Below are positions 44,363 to 53,348 of a stretch of 64,000 bases of DNA, piece after piece. The first letter of the stretch is position 1. The number at the start of each line of letters is the position of its first letter. This stretch comes from Peptococcaceae bacterium. Lineage in GTDB: Bacteria; Bacillota; Desulfitobacteriia; Desulfitobacteriales; Syntrophobotulaceae. The position numbers were made by a program, and so were the translations under genes. The stretch covers positions 32,846 to 96,845 of the forward strand of contig JAAYUV010000020.1 of assembly GCA_012517475.1 (NCBI GenBank), given 5' to 3'. The notes below the pieces were generated by a model that saw only the letters and a program-made list of their open reading frames with translations, did not search any database and had not been told where the DNA came from.

Positions 44363-45847
44363 ATGACGAGAAGCAAACCGGCTAAATCTCATGCGGACTT
44401 AAACGAACCGGAAGAAGGTTCTAAAAATGTCAGTACCGAATTTGACTTGCTTGTAAACTCATTAGATTGTTTGGAGGATTGTTATTTTTCACTGGTCGAC
44501 GCAACCGGTAAGCTTATTTTCGTATCGAAAGATTTTGAAAAACTTGATGGTTACAAAGTGAGTGATATTGTAGGAAAAAATGTGCTGGATGTTTACAAAT
44601 TGGGTAAAGAAAATAGTGTACATGTAAAAGCAATCACAGAAAAACGAGTTTTTAAAAATACTAATTTAAGATATACTTCAGCCTTTGGTCAACCGGTAGA
44701 TCTTGTCATGGATATTTATCCGGTTTTTTCGGGGTCAGAAGTGGTCGGTTCCTTTGCTGTAAGCCGCGACACGAGTAAAATACAAGCACTTAATGATAAG
44801 GTATTTCAACTTCAAAAAGCCCTTTATAATCAATCACAAAGAAACAACACGAACGGAACACAATTTTGTTTTGACGACATTATCGGTTCTGGTAAAGCTA
44901 TGCAAAGTGTAATTAGCACTGCGAAAAAAATGGCCCGTTCCGAATCTCGGATTATGATTCTAGGAGAAACCGGAACAGGAAAAGAGCTTTTTGCTCAGAG
45001 TATCCATAATGACAGTTCAAGAGCTAAAGAACCTTTTATCGCAATTAACTGTTCAGCCATTCCGGATACCTTATTGGAAAGTATCCTGTTTGGGACTACT
45101 AAGGGGGCTTTTACCGGAGCTGAGGATAAACCCGGATTATTTGAAGAAGCAAAAAACGGCACACTTTTCTTAGACGAAATAAATTCAATGAGCGTCGTTC
45201 TCCAGTCAAAACTTTTGCGGGCATTGGAAACAAATCGTATCCGCAGGTTGGGAAGTAACAAAGAAATTCCGATAAATCCCCGGATTATAAGCGCTATGAA
45301 TATTGATCCCGGAGAAGCCATTGAAACCGAAAAATTACGAAGTGATTTTTATTACAGACTGGCTGTGGTCACTTTAAAATGTCCTCCTTTACGCGACAGG
45401 AGAGAAGATATCATTACATTATCCAGGTATTACATTAATAAATATAATAAGATTCTGGGGAGAAAGATTGATGAGGTTTCCAAAGAAGTAATTCAAATAC
45501 TGGAAAGCCATAATTGGCCGGGGAATGTCCGCGAGTTAAGCCATTGTATCGAGCATGCCATGAATATGGTTGATACTGCAGATACTTCCCTTTTAGTGCA
45601 ACATCTACCCGCATTCCTTCTGGACAAAACCTTAAAGAGTAATATTCTTCCTATTATCGTGCCAAAAAGTAACGATTATAAGCAAACCATGCTGCAAGTT
45701 GAAAAAGATTTATTGACGCAAGCACTAAAAAGAAATAACGGTAATATTAACCAAACCGCCAAAGAATTAGATCTCTCCAGACAATGCTTATTTTATAAGC
45801 TGAAACGATTAAATATAGAAATTCAACACGACATTAATATTGAATAA
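44363..45847 (+). CDS. sigma-54-dependent PAS-AAA+-Fis activator, probable regulator of the carnitine operon
   Basis: 494 residues. N-terminal PAS domain (about 30-145, 'LVDATGKLIFVSKDFEKLDGY'), AAA+ domain with Walker A GETGTGKE at 201-208, sigma-54 contact loop GAFTGA at 248-253, Walker B 'GTLFLDE' near 266-272 and 'FYYRLAVVTLKCPPLRDRRED', and a C-terminal Fis-type HTH ('GNINQTAKELDLSRQCLFYKLKRL'). It converges on the caiT-to-MFS operon, whose promoter at 57610-57625 is of the sigma-54 type, and no other intact activator lies in the window. The PAS domain may sense a metabolite or redox signal. Control of the cai operon is inference from proximity and promoter class. Confidence 0.9.
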   Translation: MTRSKPAKSHADLNEPEEGSKNVSTEFDLLVNSLDCLEDCYFSLVDATGKLIFVSKDFEKLDGYKVSDIVGKNVLDVYKLGKENSVHVKAITEKRVFKNTNLRYTSAFGQPVDLVMDIYPVFSGSEVVGSFAVSRDTSKIQALNDKVFQLQKALYNQSQRNNTNGTQFCFDDIIGSGKAMQSVISTAKKMARSESRIMILGETGTGKELFAQSIHNDSSRAKEPFIAINCSAIPDTLLESILFGTTKGAFTGAEDKPGLFEEAKNGTLFLDEINSMSVVLQSKLLRALETNRIRRLGSNKEIPINPRIISAMNIDPGEAIETEKLRSDFYYRLAVVTLKCPPLRDRREDIITLSRYYINKYNKILGRKIDEVSKEVIQILESHNWPGNVRELSHCIEHAMNMVDTADTSLLVQHLPAFLLDKTLKSNILPIIVPKSNDYKQTMLQVEKDLLTQALKRNNGNINQTAKELDLSRQCLFYKLKRLNIEIQHDINIE

Positions 45848-45890
45848 CTAGTTATTATTCTTTAACTTGATCAGATGATCAAAAATAAAG

Positions 45891-45926
45891 TAACCCTAAC
45901 CTTTCCAGCTGGAATTGTTAGGGTTA
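45891..45926. terminator. bidirectional terminator between the activator and the cai operon
   Basis: 10-bp stem TAACCCTAAC / GTTAGGGTTA with a 16-nt loop, flanked by A-rich sequence on the left and TTTC on the right; serves the convergent transcripts ending at 45847 and 45983. Confidence 0.75.
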
Positions 45927-45982
45927 TTTCTAGTTGCTTTGAAAATTGAACTTCTACGGCTAATGGTTTAAATAAAGGTCTC

Positions 45983-47302
45983 TTACTTTTTAAATTCCAC
46001 TGAACTGGATTCAGCTAACGTCAATCCCTTTGTCTCTGGCGCCATCCCTATCGATACAATCAAACCAAGAACTGAGATCGCTACGCCAACCAGGACTGTA
46101 GGTCCAATACCATAAGCACTCATGAATATTGGCAATGCATAAGTTGATAAAACCGTGCCTATCCTGCTGAAGGCCATAGCTGCACCCACTGCTGAGGCCC
46201 TTATCTCAGTCGGGAAGAGTTCATTCGGATAAAGCCATTGTAAAATGCCGGGGCCGCCGGAAAAGAATGCATAGATTCCAAAGGAAGCAACAACAACCCA
46301 GATATTGGCATTGGGGAAAATCCCTAAAACAGCTAAGGCAATACTCATAATTGCAAAGCTTCCAATGATCAAGGGACGCCGGCCTATGGAATTCAGCCAA
46401 AACATGGCGGGAATACAGCCGATTAAGAAAAACATACTGATGATGATATCCCCTAAAATGGCCTGCTTGCCTGACCCAAAGCCGAAGGCGCTCATGATCT
46501 GAGGACCAAATGTATATAAACCAAACATCGGTACAACCTGACAGGCCCATATGGTCCCGACAAATATCATTCTGCTGAAATAACCTTTTTCAAATATCTT
46601 GCTGTAGCGTGTCTCCGTAACTTCTTCAGATTCCAGTTCCACATCGTCACCAAATAACTTATATACAATTGCACGGGCCTCATTAATACGCCCTTTACGC
46701 GCCAACCACCGGGGTGATTCCGGTGTGCCCCACCGTCCGATCAGAAGGATCACACAAGGAATAAAAGCGCTCCCCAGCATCCATCGCCAGCCGCCATCCA
46801 CATCGCTCAAAAAATAGCCTACCACATCGGCTGCGGTTGCACCAACATACCAAACCGCCGCAATAAATCCTATAGAAAGAGCCCTGTATTTTCGCGGCGT
46901 AAATTCCGCCACCAGGGAAGTTGCAATCGGATAGTCCGCCCCGATCACAATTCCTATTAAAAATCTCATGATAACAAGCTGCATGGGCGAAGAAATAAAC
47001 ATCGTCGCAATGGAAATAACCGCAATGGCAATAATATCAATGGTAAACATCTTCTGACGCCCCACGAGGTCAGTGACATATCCGAACAGGGAAGTTCCGA
47101 TAAAAATCCCTGCCAAAGCAGCCGCTCCAACCAAAGCACTCCAGTGTGCATCTAAATTGAGTTGAGTCCCCAATTGGGCAAGGGCAACACCGATGATAAC
47201 CAAGACATAACCATCCAAGAAGGGACCACCGCTGGCAAAAAGTGTCATCTTTTTAAGATAAGGCGTAAATTCAAAATCATCAAGTGTTCTTTTTGATTGC
47301 AT
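45983..47302 (-). CDS. MFS metabolite:H+ symporter, last gene of the carnitine operon
   Basis: 439 residues with 12 TM helices. Sugar-porter/aromatic-acid-symporter style motifs: 'GYVTDLVGRQKMF' (motif A), 'PESPRWLARKGR' at the end of TM6, 'IGRRPLIIG' in the second half and 'APETKGLTLAE' at the C-terminus. Start preceded by AAAGGGAGAT. The gene lies 170 bp after the MaoC gene, with a large inverted repeat in between. It may export a product such as gamma-butyrobetaine or import a related betaine; substrate not readable from sequence. Confidence 0.84.
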   Translation of the reverse strand: MQSKRTLDDFEFTPYLKKMTLFASGGPFLDGYVLVIIGVALAQLGTQLNLDAHWSALVGAAALAGIFIGTSLFGYVTDLVGRQKMFTIDIIAIAVISIATMFISSPMQLVIMRFLIGIVIGADYPIATSLVAEFTPRKYRALSIGFIAAVWYVGATAADVVGYFLSDVDGGWRWMLGSAFIPCVILLIGRWGTPESPRWLARKGRINEARAIVYKLFGDDVELESEEVTETRYSKIFEKGYFSRMIFVGTIWACQVVPMFGLYTFGPQIMSAFGFGSGKQAILGDIIISMFFLIGCIPAMFWLNSIGRRPLIIGSFAIMSIALAVLGIFPNANIWVVVASFGIYAFFSGGPGILQWLYPNELFPTEIRASAVGAAMAFSRIGTVLSTYALPIFMSAYGIGPTVLVGVAISVLGLIVSIGMAPETKGLTLAESSSVEFKK

Positions 47303-47365
47303 ACCCTTTATCTCCCTTTTTTGGTTATTCTTTTACCTTTATAAAGGCTTACTCACCTATTTTGG

Positions 47366-47446
47366 GGAGTCAAGCGAAGCATCGGTTTCCGTATTTTACA
47401 AGATTTTGCCCAATTTTCAATACCTTTATTGATGCTTCGCTTCTCC
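47366..47446. promoter_or_regulatory. long inverted repeat in the MaoC-MFS spacer
   Basis: Perfect 12-bp arms AAGCGAAGCATC (47372-47383) and GATGCTTCGCTT (47431-47442) are extended by GGAG/CTCC after a 2-nt bulge, with a 47-nt loop. It is too long-looped and lacks a U-tract for a standard terminator. It may be an mRNA-processing or stability stem that sets differential expression of the MFS gene, or an operator pair. Confidence 0.55.
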
Positions 47447-47472
47447 TTCCATGTAAACTTTTATCCCAGAAG

Positions 47473-48321
47473 TTATTTCCATTCTACTAGAGCGTAGTTT
47501 AAATAAGCTTTTTCTGTTTCGGCATCGATGACCCTAAAGTGAACAAGGGTTTCGTCCATTTTCCACATTTGAGTCTTGATGGTGCAGCCAGGAAGAAGCG
47601 GAGCAGTGATACGCGTTTTGAAACGTGTTAATCTCTCCGGTTCTCCCGGGAACAATGTTTTAATGATATGACGGCAAGCAACTCCTGCAGTACTAACCGC
47701 ATGAAGAATTGGTTTTGGGTAACCAATTTCAGCAGCATATTCCCAATCAACGTGCTGAGGATGATAATCCCCCTGCAATCTATAAATTAGCGCCTGATTC
47801 AAAGGAATCTGCTCCGAGACCTCATAATCGGGTTCCCTGTCCGGGATCTCCACAATATCCTTCGGAGGTTTAGGACCGCCAAATCCGCCATCATAGATTA
47901 AACAATCCCAGCTTTCATTGGTAAATATTTTGGCGCCTGTTTCATCATAGGTATCTCCTACATGCTGCGCTAACAAACCTTTATCAGGGCCACGATCATA
48001 TAAGCCCTTCAGCAGCACATACGTACTTAATTTTCCCGACGTTTTTGTCAGTGGCTGGTGAAATTTTAAATCAAATCCCCAATGGAGTGATCCTGCATAA
48101 TTATAGCCATAATCAATGGTTTTCGTAACGATCTGGTCCACGATAGGCATCGCCCCAAATATGGGAAGAATCTTTAAGCCCTTTTCGTAAACATATTCCA
48201 AGTCGGTTTTACCATCAGCGCCGGCGCCGCAGCCAAGTCCAAGAAGCATCAGTTCTCTGAAATCGTATTCACGTTCAAAAGGTCCAAATGTTTGCCCAAC
48301 CATTTCCATTTTTATTGCCAT
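47473..48321 (-). CDS. MaoC-type (hydratase 2) enoyl-CoA hydratase, probable crotonobetainyl-CoA hydratase
   Basis: 282 residues, the double-hotdog size of hydratase 2 (MFE-2/MaoC) enzymes. The hydratase 2 motif is visible as 'YRLQGDYHPQHVDWEYA' followed by 'GYPKPILHAVSTAGVACRH'; Asp185 and His190 match the catalytic pair. The usual Asn two residues after the Asp is His here. Hydratase 2 adds water to trans-2-enoyl-CoA to give the (R)-3-hydroxyacyl-CoA. In E. coli this operon position is filled by the crotonase CaiD; L-carnitine is the (R)-3-hydroxy compound, so an R-specific MaoC enzyme is chemically suitable. Its assignment to carnitinyl-CoA is inference from operon context. Ribosome-binding site AAAGGATG. 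Confidence 0.85.
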   Translation of the reverse strand: MAIKMEMVGQTFGPFEREYDFRELMLLGLGCGAGADGKTDLEYVYEKGLKILPIFGAMPIVDQIVTKTIDYGYNYAGSLHWGFDLKFHQPLTKTSGKLSTYVLLKGLYDRGPDKGLLAQHVGDTYDETGAKIFTNESWDCLIYDGGFGGPKPPKDIVEIPDREPDYEVSEQIPLNQALIYRLQGDYHPQHVDWEYAAEIGYPKPILHAVSTAGVACRHIIKTLFPGEPERLTRFKTRITAPLLPGCTIKTQMWKMDETLVHFRVIDAETEKAYLNYALVEWK

Positions 48322-48339
48322 TCTATATCATCCTTTCGT

Positions 48340-49890
48340 TTAGTTCAGTAATTTTTTTTGTATCTTACCGGTACAGGTTCTGGGAAAAGAGGTTCTTATT
48401 TCTATAAAGGACGGGACTTTGAATTCTGCCATGCGACCCTTGCAGTATTCCAGGATCTCCTCAGTACTCAGCTCTTCACCGTCTTTAAATATAAGATAGG
48501 CCTTTACTGCCTGGTCACTTATCGGATCGGGCACACCGATGACTGCCGCTTCAGCAATTTTGGGATGGCACATGAGGATATTTTCTATTTCGGTAGCAGA
48601 AATGTTTTCTCCCGATCTTTTAATCATATTGACCTTGCGGTCAACAAAATAAAACCAGCCAGCCTCATCAACATATCCCTTGTCTCCCATATGAAGCCAT
48701 CCCCCGGGCTTCAGGATCTTCGCTGTCGCTTCCGGATCAAGATAATATTCCTTCATCAGCGTTCTTCCGGGTACGCCCTTGATACAGATCTCACCAATTT
48801 GATTAGGGGGGAGCTCATTACCTTCTTCATCAACAATTTTTGCCTCATATGATAGTGCCGGCTTGCCTATTGACGGCCAGTTTCTCTCTCCGTACAGAGG
48901 ATCGCCGATTACGCCAACGAGAGATTCGGTTGAGCCGTAAGACGTTAACAACCGCACATGAAAGCGCTCTTCAAAAGCCTTTTTATCCTGATTAGGAAAA
49001 GGAAGATAAAAAAACATTTCACGAACACAGTGGTCCTTTTCCCATTCCTGCTGAGGCTGCATCATCATTGTACGGGCCATCATGGGTATCGCCTCGGTTA
49101 TTGTTGTCTTGTAGCGGCAGACCTGCTTCCAAAACATTCTTGCGCTGTATTTTTCCACTGCAATCATCGTTGCTCCGGCAATAAGTACAGGCATTAAAGC
49201 ATTGAGCTGAAAATCAACGTGAAAAGCAGGCATAATCGTTAAATAACGATCCTCATGCCGGAGCGATACCTGCCAGGCTGTAAAAATACCGGCATATATC
49301 AAATTGCAATGGGTAAGAACAACACCCTTCGGCTTTGAGGTTGTACCTGACGTAAACAAAATTTCTGCAACATCGTCACTGCATAAAAGTCTGGATTCCT
49401 TTAATTCCCCGGGCTGTATTTGTTTATTTTTCATAAAGTTGATGGTACCGGGGATTTGTTTTTCACTTCGCGCCAACAATATAGTTTTTATACCGAGATC
49501 ATCGTTCGATTCACTTCTGTCATAAATAGGTAAAAAGTCTTCTTCAATCACCGCGGTAACAGCGCCGGATTTTTTAACAATATATCCAACTTCCTCTTGT
49601 GTGTATTTTGTGTTTATAGGGACAATCACAGCTCCGATTTTGGCAAGTCCAAACCAGCACATCAAAAATTCAGGGCAGTTATAGAGCTGAACGGCAACTT
49701 TTTCATCCTTTTTTATTCCTAAATCGAGAAAAAGATTTGCGGCCTTATTAATTTCTTCATTCAGCTGTGAATAAGTAAATTCACTCACACCGCCGCTGCA
49801 GTCCTCGAAGACTAATCCGGTTTTTTGGCTGTAAATCCTGGCCAGCTCATCCCACAAATCCCGTAAAGTCTGGTTTCCGACTATATCCAT
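48340..49890 (-). CDS. caiC: CaiC, carnitine/crotonobetaine:CoA ligase
   Basis: 516 residues from the ATG at 49890 (GAGG 8 nt upstream; a GTG three codons earlier is less likely). E. coli CaiC is 517 residues and begins almost identically (MDI.G.Q.LR..WD.LA). Adenylate-forming enzyme motifs: 'ILFTSGTTSKPKGVV' (P-loop-like), 'LTSYGSTES', 'GWLHMGDKGYVDE' and a C-terminal Lys in 'RTCTGKIQKK'. Recalled CaiC-specific phrases such as 'CPEFLMCWFGLAKIGAVIVPIN' and 'VEKYSARMFWKQV' support the assignment. ATP-dependent activation of betaine derivatives supplies the starter CoA ester for CaiB. Confidence 0.93.
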   Translation of the reverse strand: MDIVGNQTLRDLWDELARIYSQKTGLVFEDCSGGVSEFTYSQLNEEINKAANLFLDLGIKKDEKVAVQLYNCPEFLMCWFGLAKIGAVIVPINTKYTQEEVGYIVKKSGAVTAVIEEDFLPIYDRSESNDDLGIKTILLARSEKQIPGTINFMKNKQIQPGELKESRLLCSDDVAEILFTSGTTSKPKGVVLTHCNLIYAGIFTAWQVSLRHEDRYLTIMPAFHVDFQLNALMPVLIAGATMIAVEKYSARMFWKQVCRYKTTITEAIPMMARTMMMQPQQEWEKDHCVREMFFYLPFPNQDKKAFEERFHVRLLTSYGSTESLVGVIGDPLYGERNWPSIGKPALSYEAKIVDEEGNELPPNQIGEICIKGVPGRTLMKEYYLDPEATAKILKPGGWLHMGDKGYVDEAGWFYFVDRKVNMIKRSGENISATEIENILMCHPKIAEAAVIGVPDPISDQAVKAYLIFKDGEELSTEEILEYCKGRMAEFKVPSFIEIRTSFPRTCTGKIQKKLLN

Positions 49891-49973
49891 TTTCTGCACC
49901 TCTTGACATAATATCTAAGGTAATAATCAGATGCTGTTTGTCTGTTATGATTTTATATATCATTGCTTGCTGA

Positions 49974-50258
49974 TTATCCGTATCGAAACTCTACACCCTT
50001 TGTACTTTCAGGAAATTCCCATTTTTTTACGATTGTGCCCAGGCACAAAACTCTGCACGTACCGCATTCCAGACAACCGGCATAATCAAAAAATAAAGTT
50101 CCTTCTTCATTGAGTTTGTATAAGCCCGCCGGGCAGGCATTCACCAGCTTCATTTTTTCTTTCATATCTGAATAGGAAGGGTCTATCTCAATATGGGCAT
50201 TTCCTTCATCAACAAAATATTTATTGACTGCCAATTTTTCCTCAATGGTTACCCTCAT
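49974..50258 (-). CDS. fixX: FixX, ferredoxin-like protein of the carnitine operon
   Basis: 94 residues, close to E. coli FixX (95). Cys62, 65, 68 and 72 form CLECGTCRVLC and Cys42 sits in 'NACPAGLY'; the phrase 'FDYAGCLECGTCR' is the family core. It lacks the additional N-terminal cysteines of the FixX at 5872-6153, so probably one [4Fe-4S] cluster. Start overlaps fixC by 4 bp. Electron carrier adjoining FixC. Confidence 0.93.
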   Translation of the reverse strand: MRVTIEEKLAVNKYFVDEGNAHIEIDPSYSDMKEKMKLVNACPAGLYKLNEEGTLFFDYAGCLECGTCRVLCLGTIVKKWEFPESTKGVEFRYG

Positions 50259-51544
50259 ACGGATTTCACTCCTTTCAGTCCGTCCTTGGCCAGATTCATA
50301 AGACCAACAGCCTTTAAATGCTTCATGGCCTTTTTCCTTAAGGGAACTGCAGGCGTGCCGTCAATAACAAACAGGTCTGCCATAATATTTGATAACATAG
50401 CCGGATATTGCTTGAAAATACGAGGATTTTCCATAAAAGCAGGAAAATTCTTATAAACAGAAAGGTCCTTCAGGATGAAGCTTTGATCAAGCATTCTCTT
50501 ATAGCTTTGAAGAGATGCTGAGCTGAAATCTCCTTTTTCTTTTGCTTCCAGAACAGTTTTGGCTGCCAGCTCTCCCGAGGTAATCGCCAAATCCATCCCT
50601 CTGACCATATAGCCGATGTTTAAGCAAAAGCCGGCCGCATCGCCGCAAATCAGGAAACCGTCACCATACAAGGTTGATACCATTGACAAGCCTGCTTCAG
50701 GTACAATATGGCCGCTTCTTTCCAGAAGCTTTCCATCCTTGATGAAAGGAGCTATTTCCGCATGATTGGCGAAATCCACCATCATATCCTCAATTGTTTT
50801 GCTGCTTTCCCCGATATGCTGAAGGCCGAGAACCAAACCGAGTGAAAGGCTTTCCTTGTTGGTGTACAGGAAACCACCGCCAACCAGACCATTGCTGGGA
50901 GAACCGGCAAATAACCAGGCAGCTCCTTCATCACTGCTTAAGCCAAACCGGTCTTCAATTACCTTTGCCGGCAGTCCATAGGTTTCCTTGACTCCCACAG
51001 CAACCTGAGAAGGCTGAACCCTTTTTCTTAAGCCTGCTTTTTCAGCTAATAGAGAATTGGCGCCATCTGCCAGTATAACTACATCGGCTTTCATTTCCTC
51101 GCCACCGCAGATAACACCGGTGACCCTGTTATTTTCCACAATCAATTGGTCTGCCTTAATGCCCGCTGTGGCTATTGCCCCCGCTTCTTCGGCCTTATCA
51201 AAAAGCCAGCGGTCAAACTTGCCGCGCAGTACCACATAAGAATCACTGCCTGTCTCGGCCAAACGGGGAGAATGATAATCCATGGTTATGGCATCATTTT
51301 GGGTCATCATGCTGATACGCTCTCTGACGACTCTTCTCTCGACCGGTGCTTCCGCCGCAAAGTTCGGAATAATTTTTTCTAAACTGTGGGCGTAGAGACG
51401 ACCTCCGGTCATGTTTTTGGATCCGGCGTAATTACCTCTTTCAATGAGCAGGACCTCCAAACCTTCCCTGGCCAAAACATAAGCGGCAGTAGACCCGGCC
51501 AGACCTCCGCCTACGATAATGGCGTCAAATCTTTCCTCGTTCAA
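50255..51544 (-). CDS. fixC: FixC, flavoprotein of the carnitine operon
   Basis: 429 residues (E. coli FixC 428). FAD motif GGGLAG at residues 12-17, 'LLIERGNYAGSKNMTGGRLY' typical of FixC, and 'GFLICGDAAGF' near residue 300. ETF-quinone-oxidoreductase-like; forms FixABCX and links the ETF to the quinone pool or a low-potential acceptor during crotonobetainyl-CoA reduction. Encoded between fixB and fixX. Confidence 0.94.
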   Translation of the reverse strand: MNEERFDAIIVGGGLAGSTAAYVLAREGLEVLLIERGNYAGSKNMTGGRLYAHSLEKIIPNFAAEAPVERRVVRERISMMTQNDAITMDYHSPRLAETGSDSYVVLRGKFDRWLFDKAEEAGAIATAGIKADQLIVENNRVTGVICGGEEMKADVVILADGANSLLAEKAGLRKRVQPSQVAVGVKETYGLPAKVIEDRFGLSSDEGAAWLFAGSPSNGLVGGGFLYTNKESLSLGLVLGLQHIGESSKTIEDMMVDFANHAEIAPFIKDGKLLERSGHIVPEAGLSMVSTLYGDGFLICGDAAGFCLNIGYMVRGMDLAITSGELAAKTVLEAKEKGDFSSASLQSYKRMLDQSFILKDLSVYKNFPAFMENPRIFKQYPAMLSNIMADLFVIDGTPAVPLRKKAMKHLKAVGLMNLAKDGLKGVKSV

Positions 51545-51576
51545 TTCTTATCACCACCTTGATCGGTAATCATTAA

Positions 51577-52518
51577 TTATTTCTGAGCCTTTAATTTTGC
51601 AATGATTTGCGGCAGAACATGATATATATCCCCTACAAGCCCAATATCAGCCTGTTTAAAAACCGGAGCATTTTTATCCTTGTTGATGGCTACCAGCGTT
51701 TTAGACGGGTTTGCACCTACCATATGCTGAATCTGCCCCGACACACCCAGTGAAACATAAATGTCTGCCTTCAGGAACACTCCGGATACCCCAATATAAC
51801 GTTCCTTGCTCATCCACTTCTCCCCTTCGGCGATCGGCCGGCTGCACCCCATCTCGGCTCCGATTAAAGCAGCCAATTCTTCCGCCATCTTCAGATCTTC
51901 TTTGGCTGAAAAACCTCTTCCGACGCCAACCACCCGTTTCGCTGCGCTTAAATTGACTACTTCGCCCTGTTTGGGACGGGTTTCCAGAACACGGATACCA
52001 TCACTGGCAACATTTGGATTGACTGCGGTCACTGTTCCCTGTCTTGTTTCATCCTTAGGCCCTGCCTCAAATACACCAGTTCCTACTGTGACAACCACTG
52101 TTTCTGATAATGTTTTTTCTGTTCTCATTGCGGCGCCGCCATAAACCATACGTCTCGTAATAATTCTGCCATCCTCTACTTTAAGCTCAGATATCGCCAA
52201 GGCACTGGTTGCTAATTGAGCTGCAATCCTTCCGGCCATCAGCTTGCCGCGTATAGAAGAATAAACCATAGCTAAGTCTGCCTTTTCTGTACGCAGCAAT
52301 TCCGCAATCGATTTGGAATATGCTTCAATCATTACCGAATTCTCAGGCTGTTCAAACAGGAATACTTTGTCTGCCCCAGAGGCAATGGCTTCTTTGGCTT
52401 GATTTTGATCCCCGAACAGAACGACAGATACCTGAGCGCCAAGTTGGCGTCCTCCCCCGCAAAGCTCCCCTACAGCGTTTTGATTATCGGTTATAATCCA
52501 GACATTATTTAGAGTCAT
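51577..52518 (-). CDS. fixB: FixB, ETF alpha subunit of the carnitine operon
   Basis: 313 residues from the ATG at 52518 (AGGTG 8 nt upstream; a GTG one codon earlier is also possible), equal to E. coli FixB. ETF-alpha C-terminal FAD domain with 'VVGVGRGF', 'GCSRPIAEGEKW', 'GVSGQIQHMVGANPSKTLVAINKDKNAPVF' (key residues GxVSGxIQHxxG and KDxxAPxF). Close to the FixB at 7465-8418, showing the two modules are paralogous. Confidence 0.94.
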   Translation of the reverse strand: MTLNNVWIITDNQNAVGELCGGGRQLGAQVSVVLFGDQNQAKEAIASGADKVFLFEQPENSVMIEAYSKSIAELLRTEKADLAMVYSSIRGKLMAGRIAAQLATSALAISELKVEDGRIITRRMVYGGAAMRTEKTLSETVVVTVGTGVFEAGPKDETRQGTVTAVNPNVASDGIRVLETRPKQGEVVNLSAAKRVVGVGRGFSAKEDLKMAEELAALIGAEMGCSRPIAEGEKWMSKERYIGVSGVFLKADIYVSLGVSGQIQHMVGANPSKTLVAINKDKNAPVFKQADIGLVGDIYHVLPQIIAKLKAQK

Positions 52519-52543
52519 CACTTTTTCACCTCTTTATTTCGGA

Positions 52544-53314
52544 TTATTTTAGTTCAGCCCTGAGCAGTTTCACAAAAGCATCTACAATATCTTCGGATTC
52601 CCCTTCCAGGATCGTCAATCGACGTTCAGCCTGTTCAGGTGCGAGGGTGCTCAACACCGTACTGGAAGGCAGACTATTCGTGACTTCGATCTCAGACAGA
52701 GTGAATTTGGTTACCGGTTTCTTATTGGCCGCGATAATATCTTTCATCCCAGGGATCCGTGGAACATTTATTTCAGATGTAACAGACAGGACTGCCGGCA
52801 AAGTGATTTCCAGGACTTGAATCTCATTTTCCAGGGCGCGTTCAACAATGACTTTGTCACCTTGCGGCATAATTCTGTTGACAGCGTTGACAACCGGTAT
52901 GCCCAATAATTCACCTAATTGATTGCCGACTTGTTGTGCATACAAATCAGATGAACCTGCTCCGCATAAAACCAGATCAAAGTCACCAATTTTTTTGATT
53001 GCGGCTTCCAAAACCCTGGCGGATTGATAGGTGTCGGCTTGTTCCAGCGATTCATCTATAACCAGATACAGATCATCCAAGCCCCTGGAAAGAATATCCT
53101 TTTTCATTTTTGAATTATCCAGAATGTTTCCCCCTGCGCACAAACCGGATAATTGGCCCCCCGCAGCCTCAACAAGCTGTTTGCCGGCTTCTACGGCATT
53201 CAGATCATATTGGCCAAATTTCCATTCCGCTTTTTCAAAGGAAATCTGTCTATCTTTGGCAACGACAATATCCTGTTCTTCAGGCACCGCCTTACAGCAT
53301 GAAATCACTCTCAT
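52544..53314 (-). CDS. fixA: FixA, ETF beta subunit of the carnitine operon
   Basis: 256 residues, the same as E. coli FixA; 'CCKAVPEEQDI', 'LVLCGAGSSDLYAQQVGNQLGE' (nucleotide site) and 'PAVLSVTSEINVPRIPGMKDI' (ETF-beta signature). Ribosome-binding site AAGGTGAAAAG. Follows caiB by 34 bp and precedes fixB by 25 bp. Pairs with FixB to pass electrons to CaiA. Confidence 0.94.
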   Translation of the reverse strand: MRVISCCKAVPEEQDIVVAKDRQISFEKAEWKFGQYDLNAVEAGKQLVEAAGGQLSGLCAGGNILDNSKMKKDILSRGLDDLYLVIDESLEQADTYQSARVLEAAIKKIGDFDLVLCGAGSSDLYAQQVGNQLGELLGIPVVNAVNRIMPQGDKVIVERALENEIQVLEITLPAVLSVTSEINVPRIPGMKDIIAANKKPVTKFTLSEIEVTNSLPSSTVLSTLAPEQAERRLTILEGESEDIVDAFVKLLRAELK

Positions 53315-53348
53315 CTTTTCACCTTCTTAATTATTTCGTAGTTTGTGT

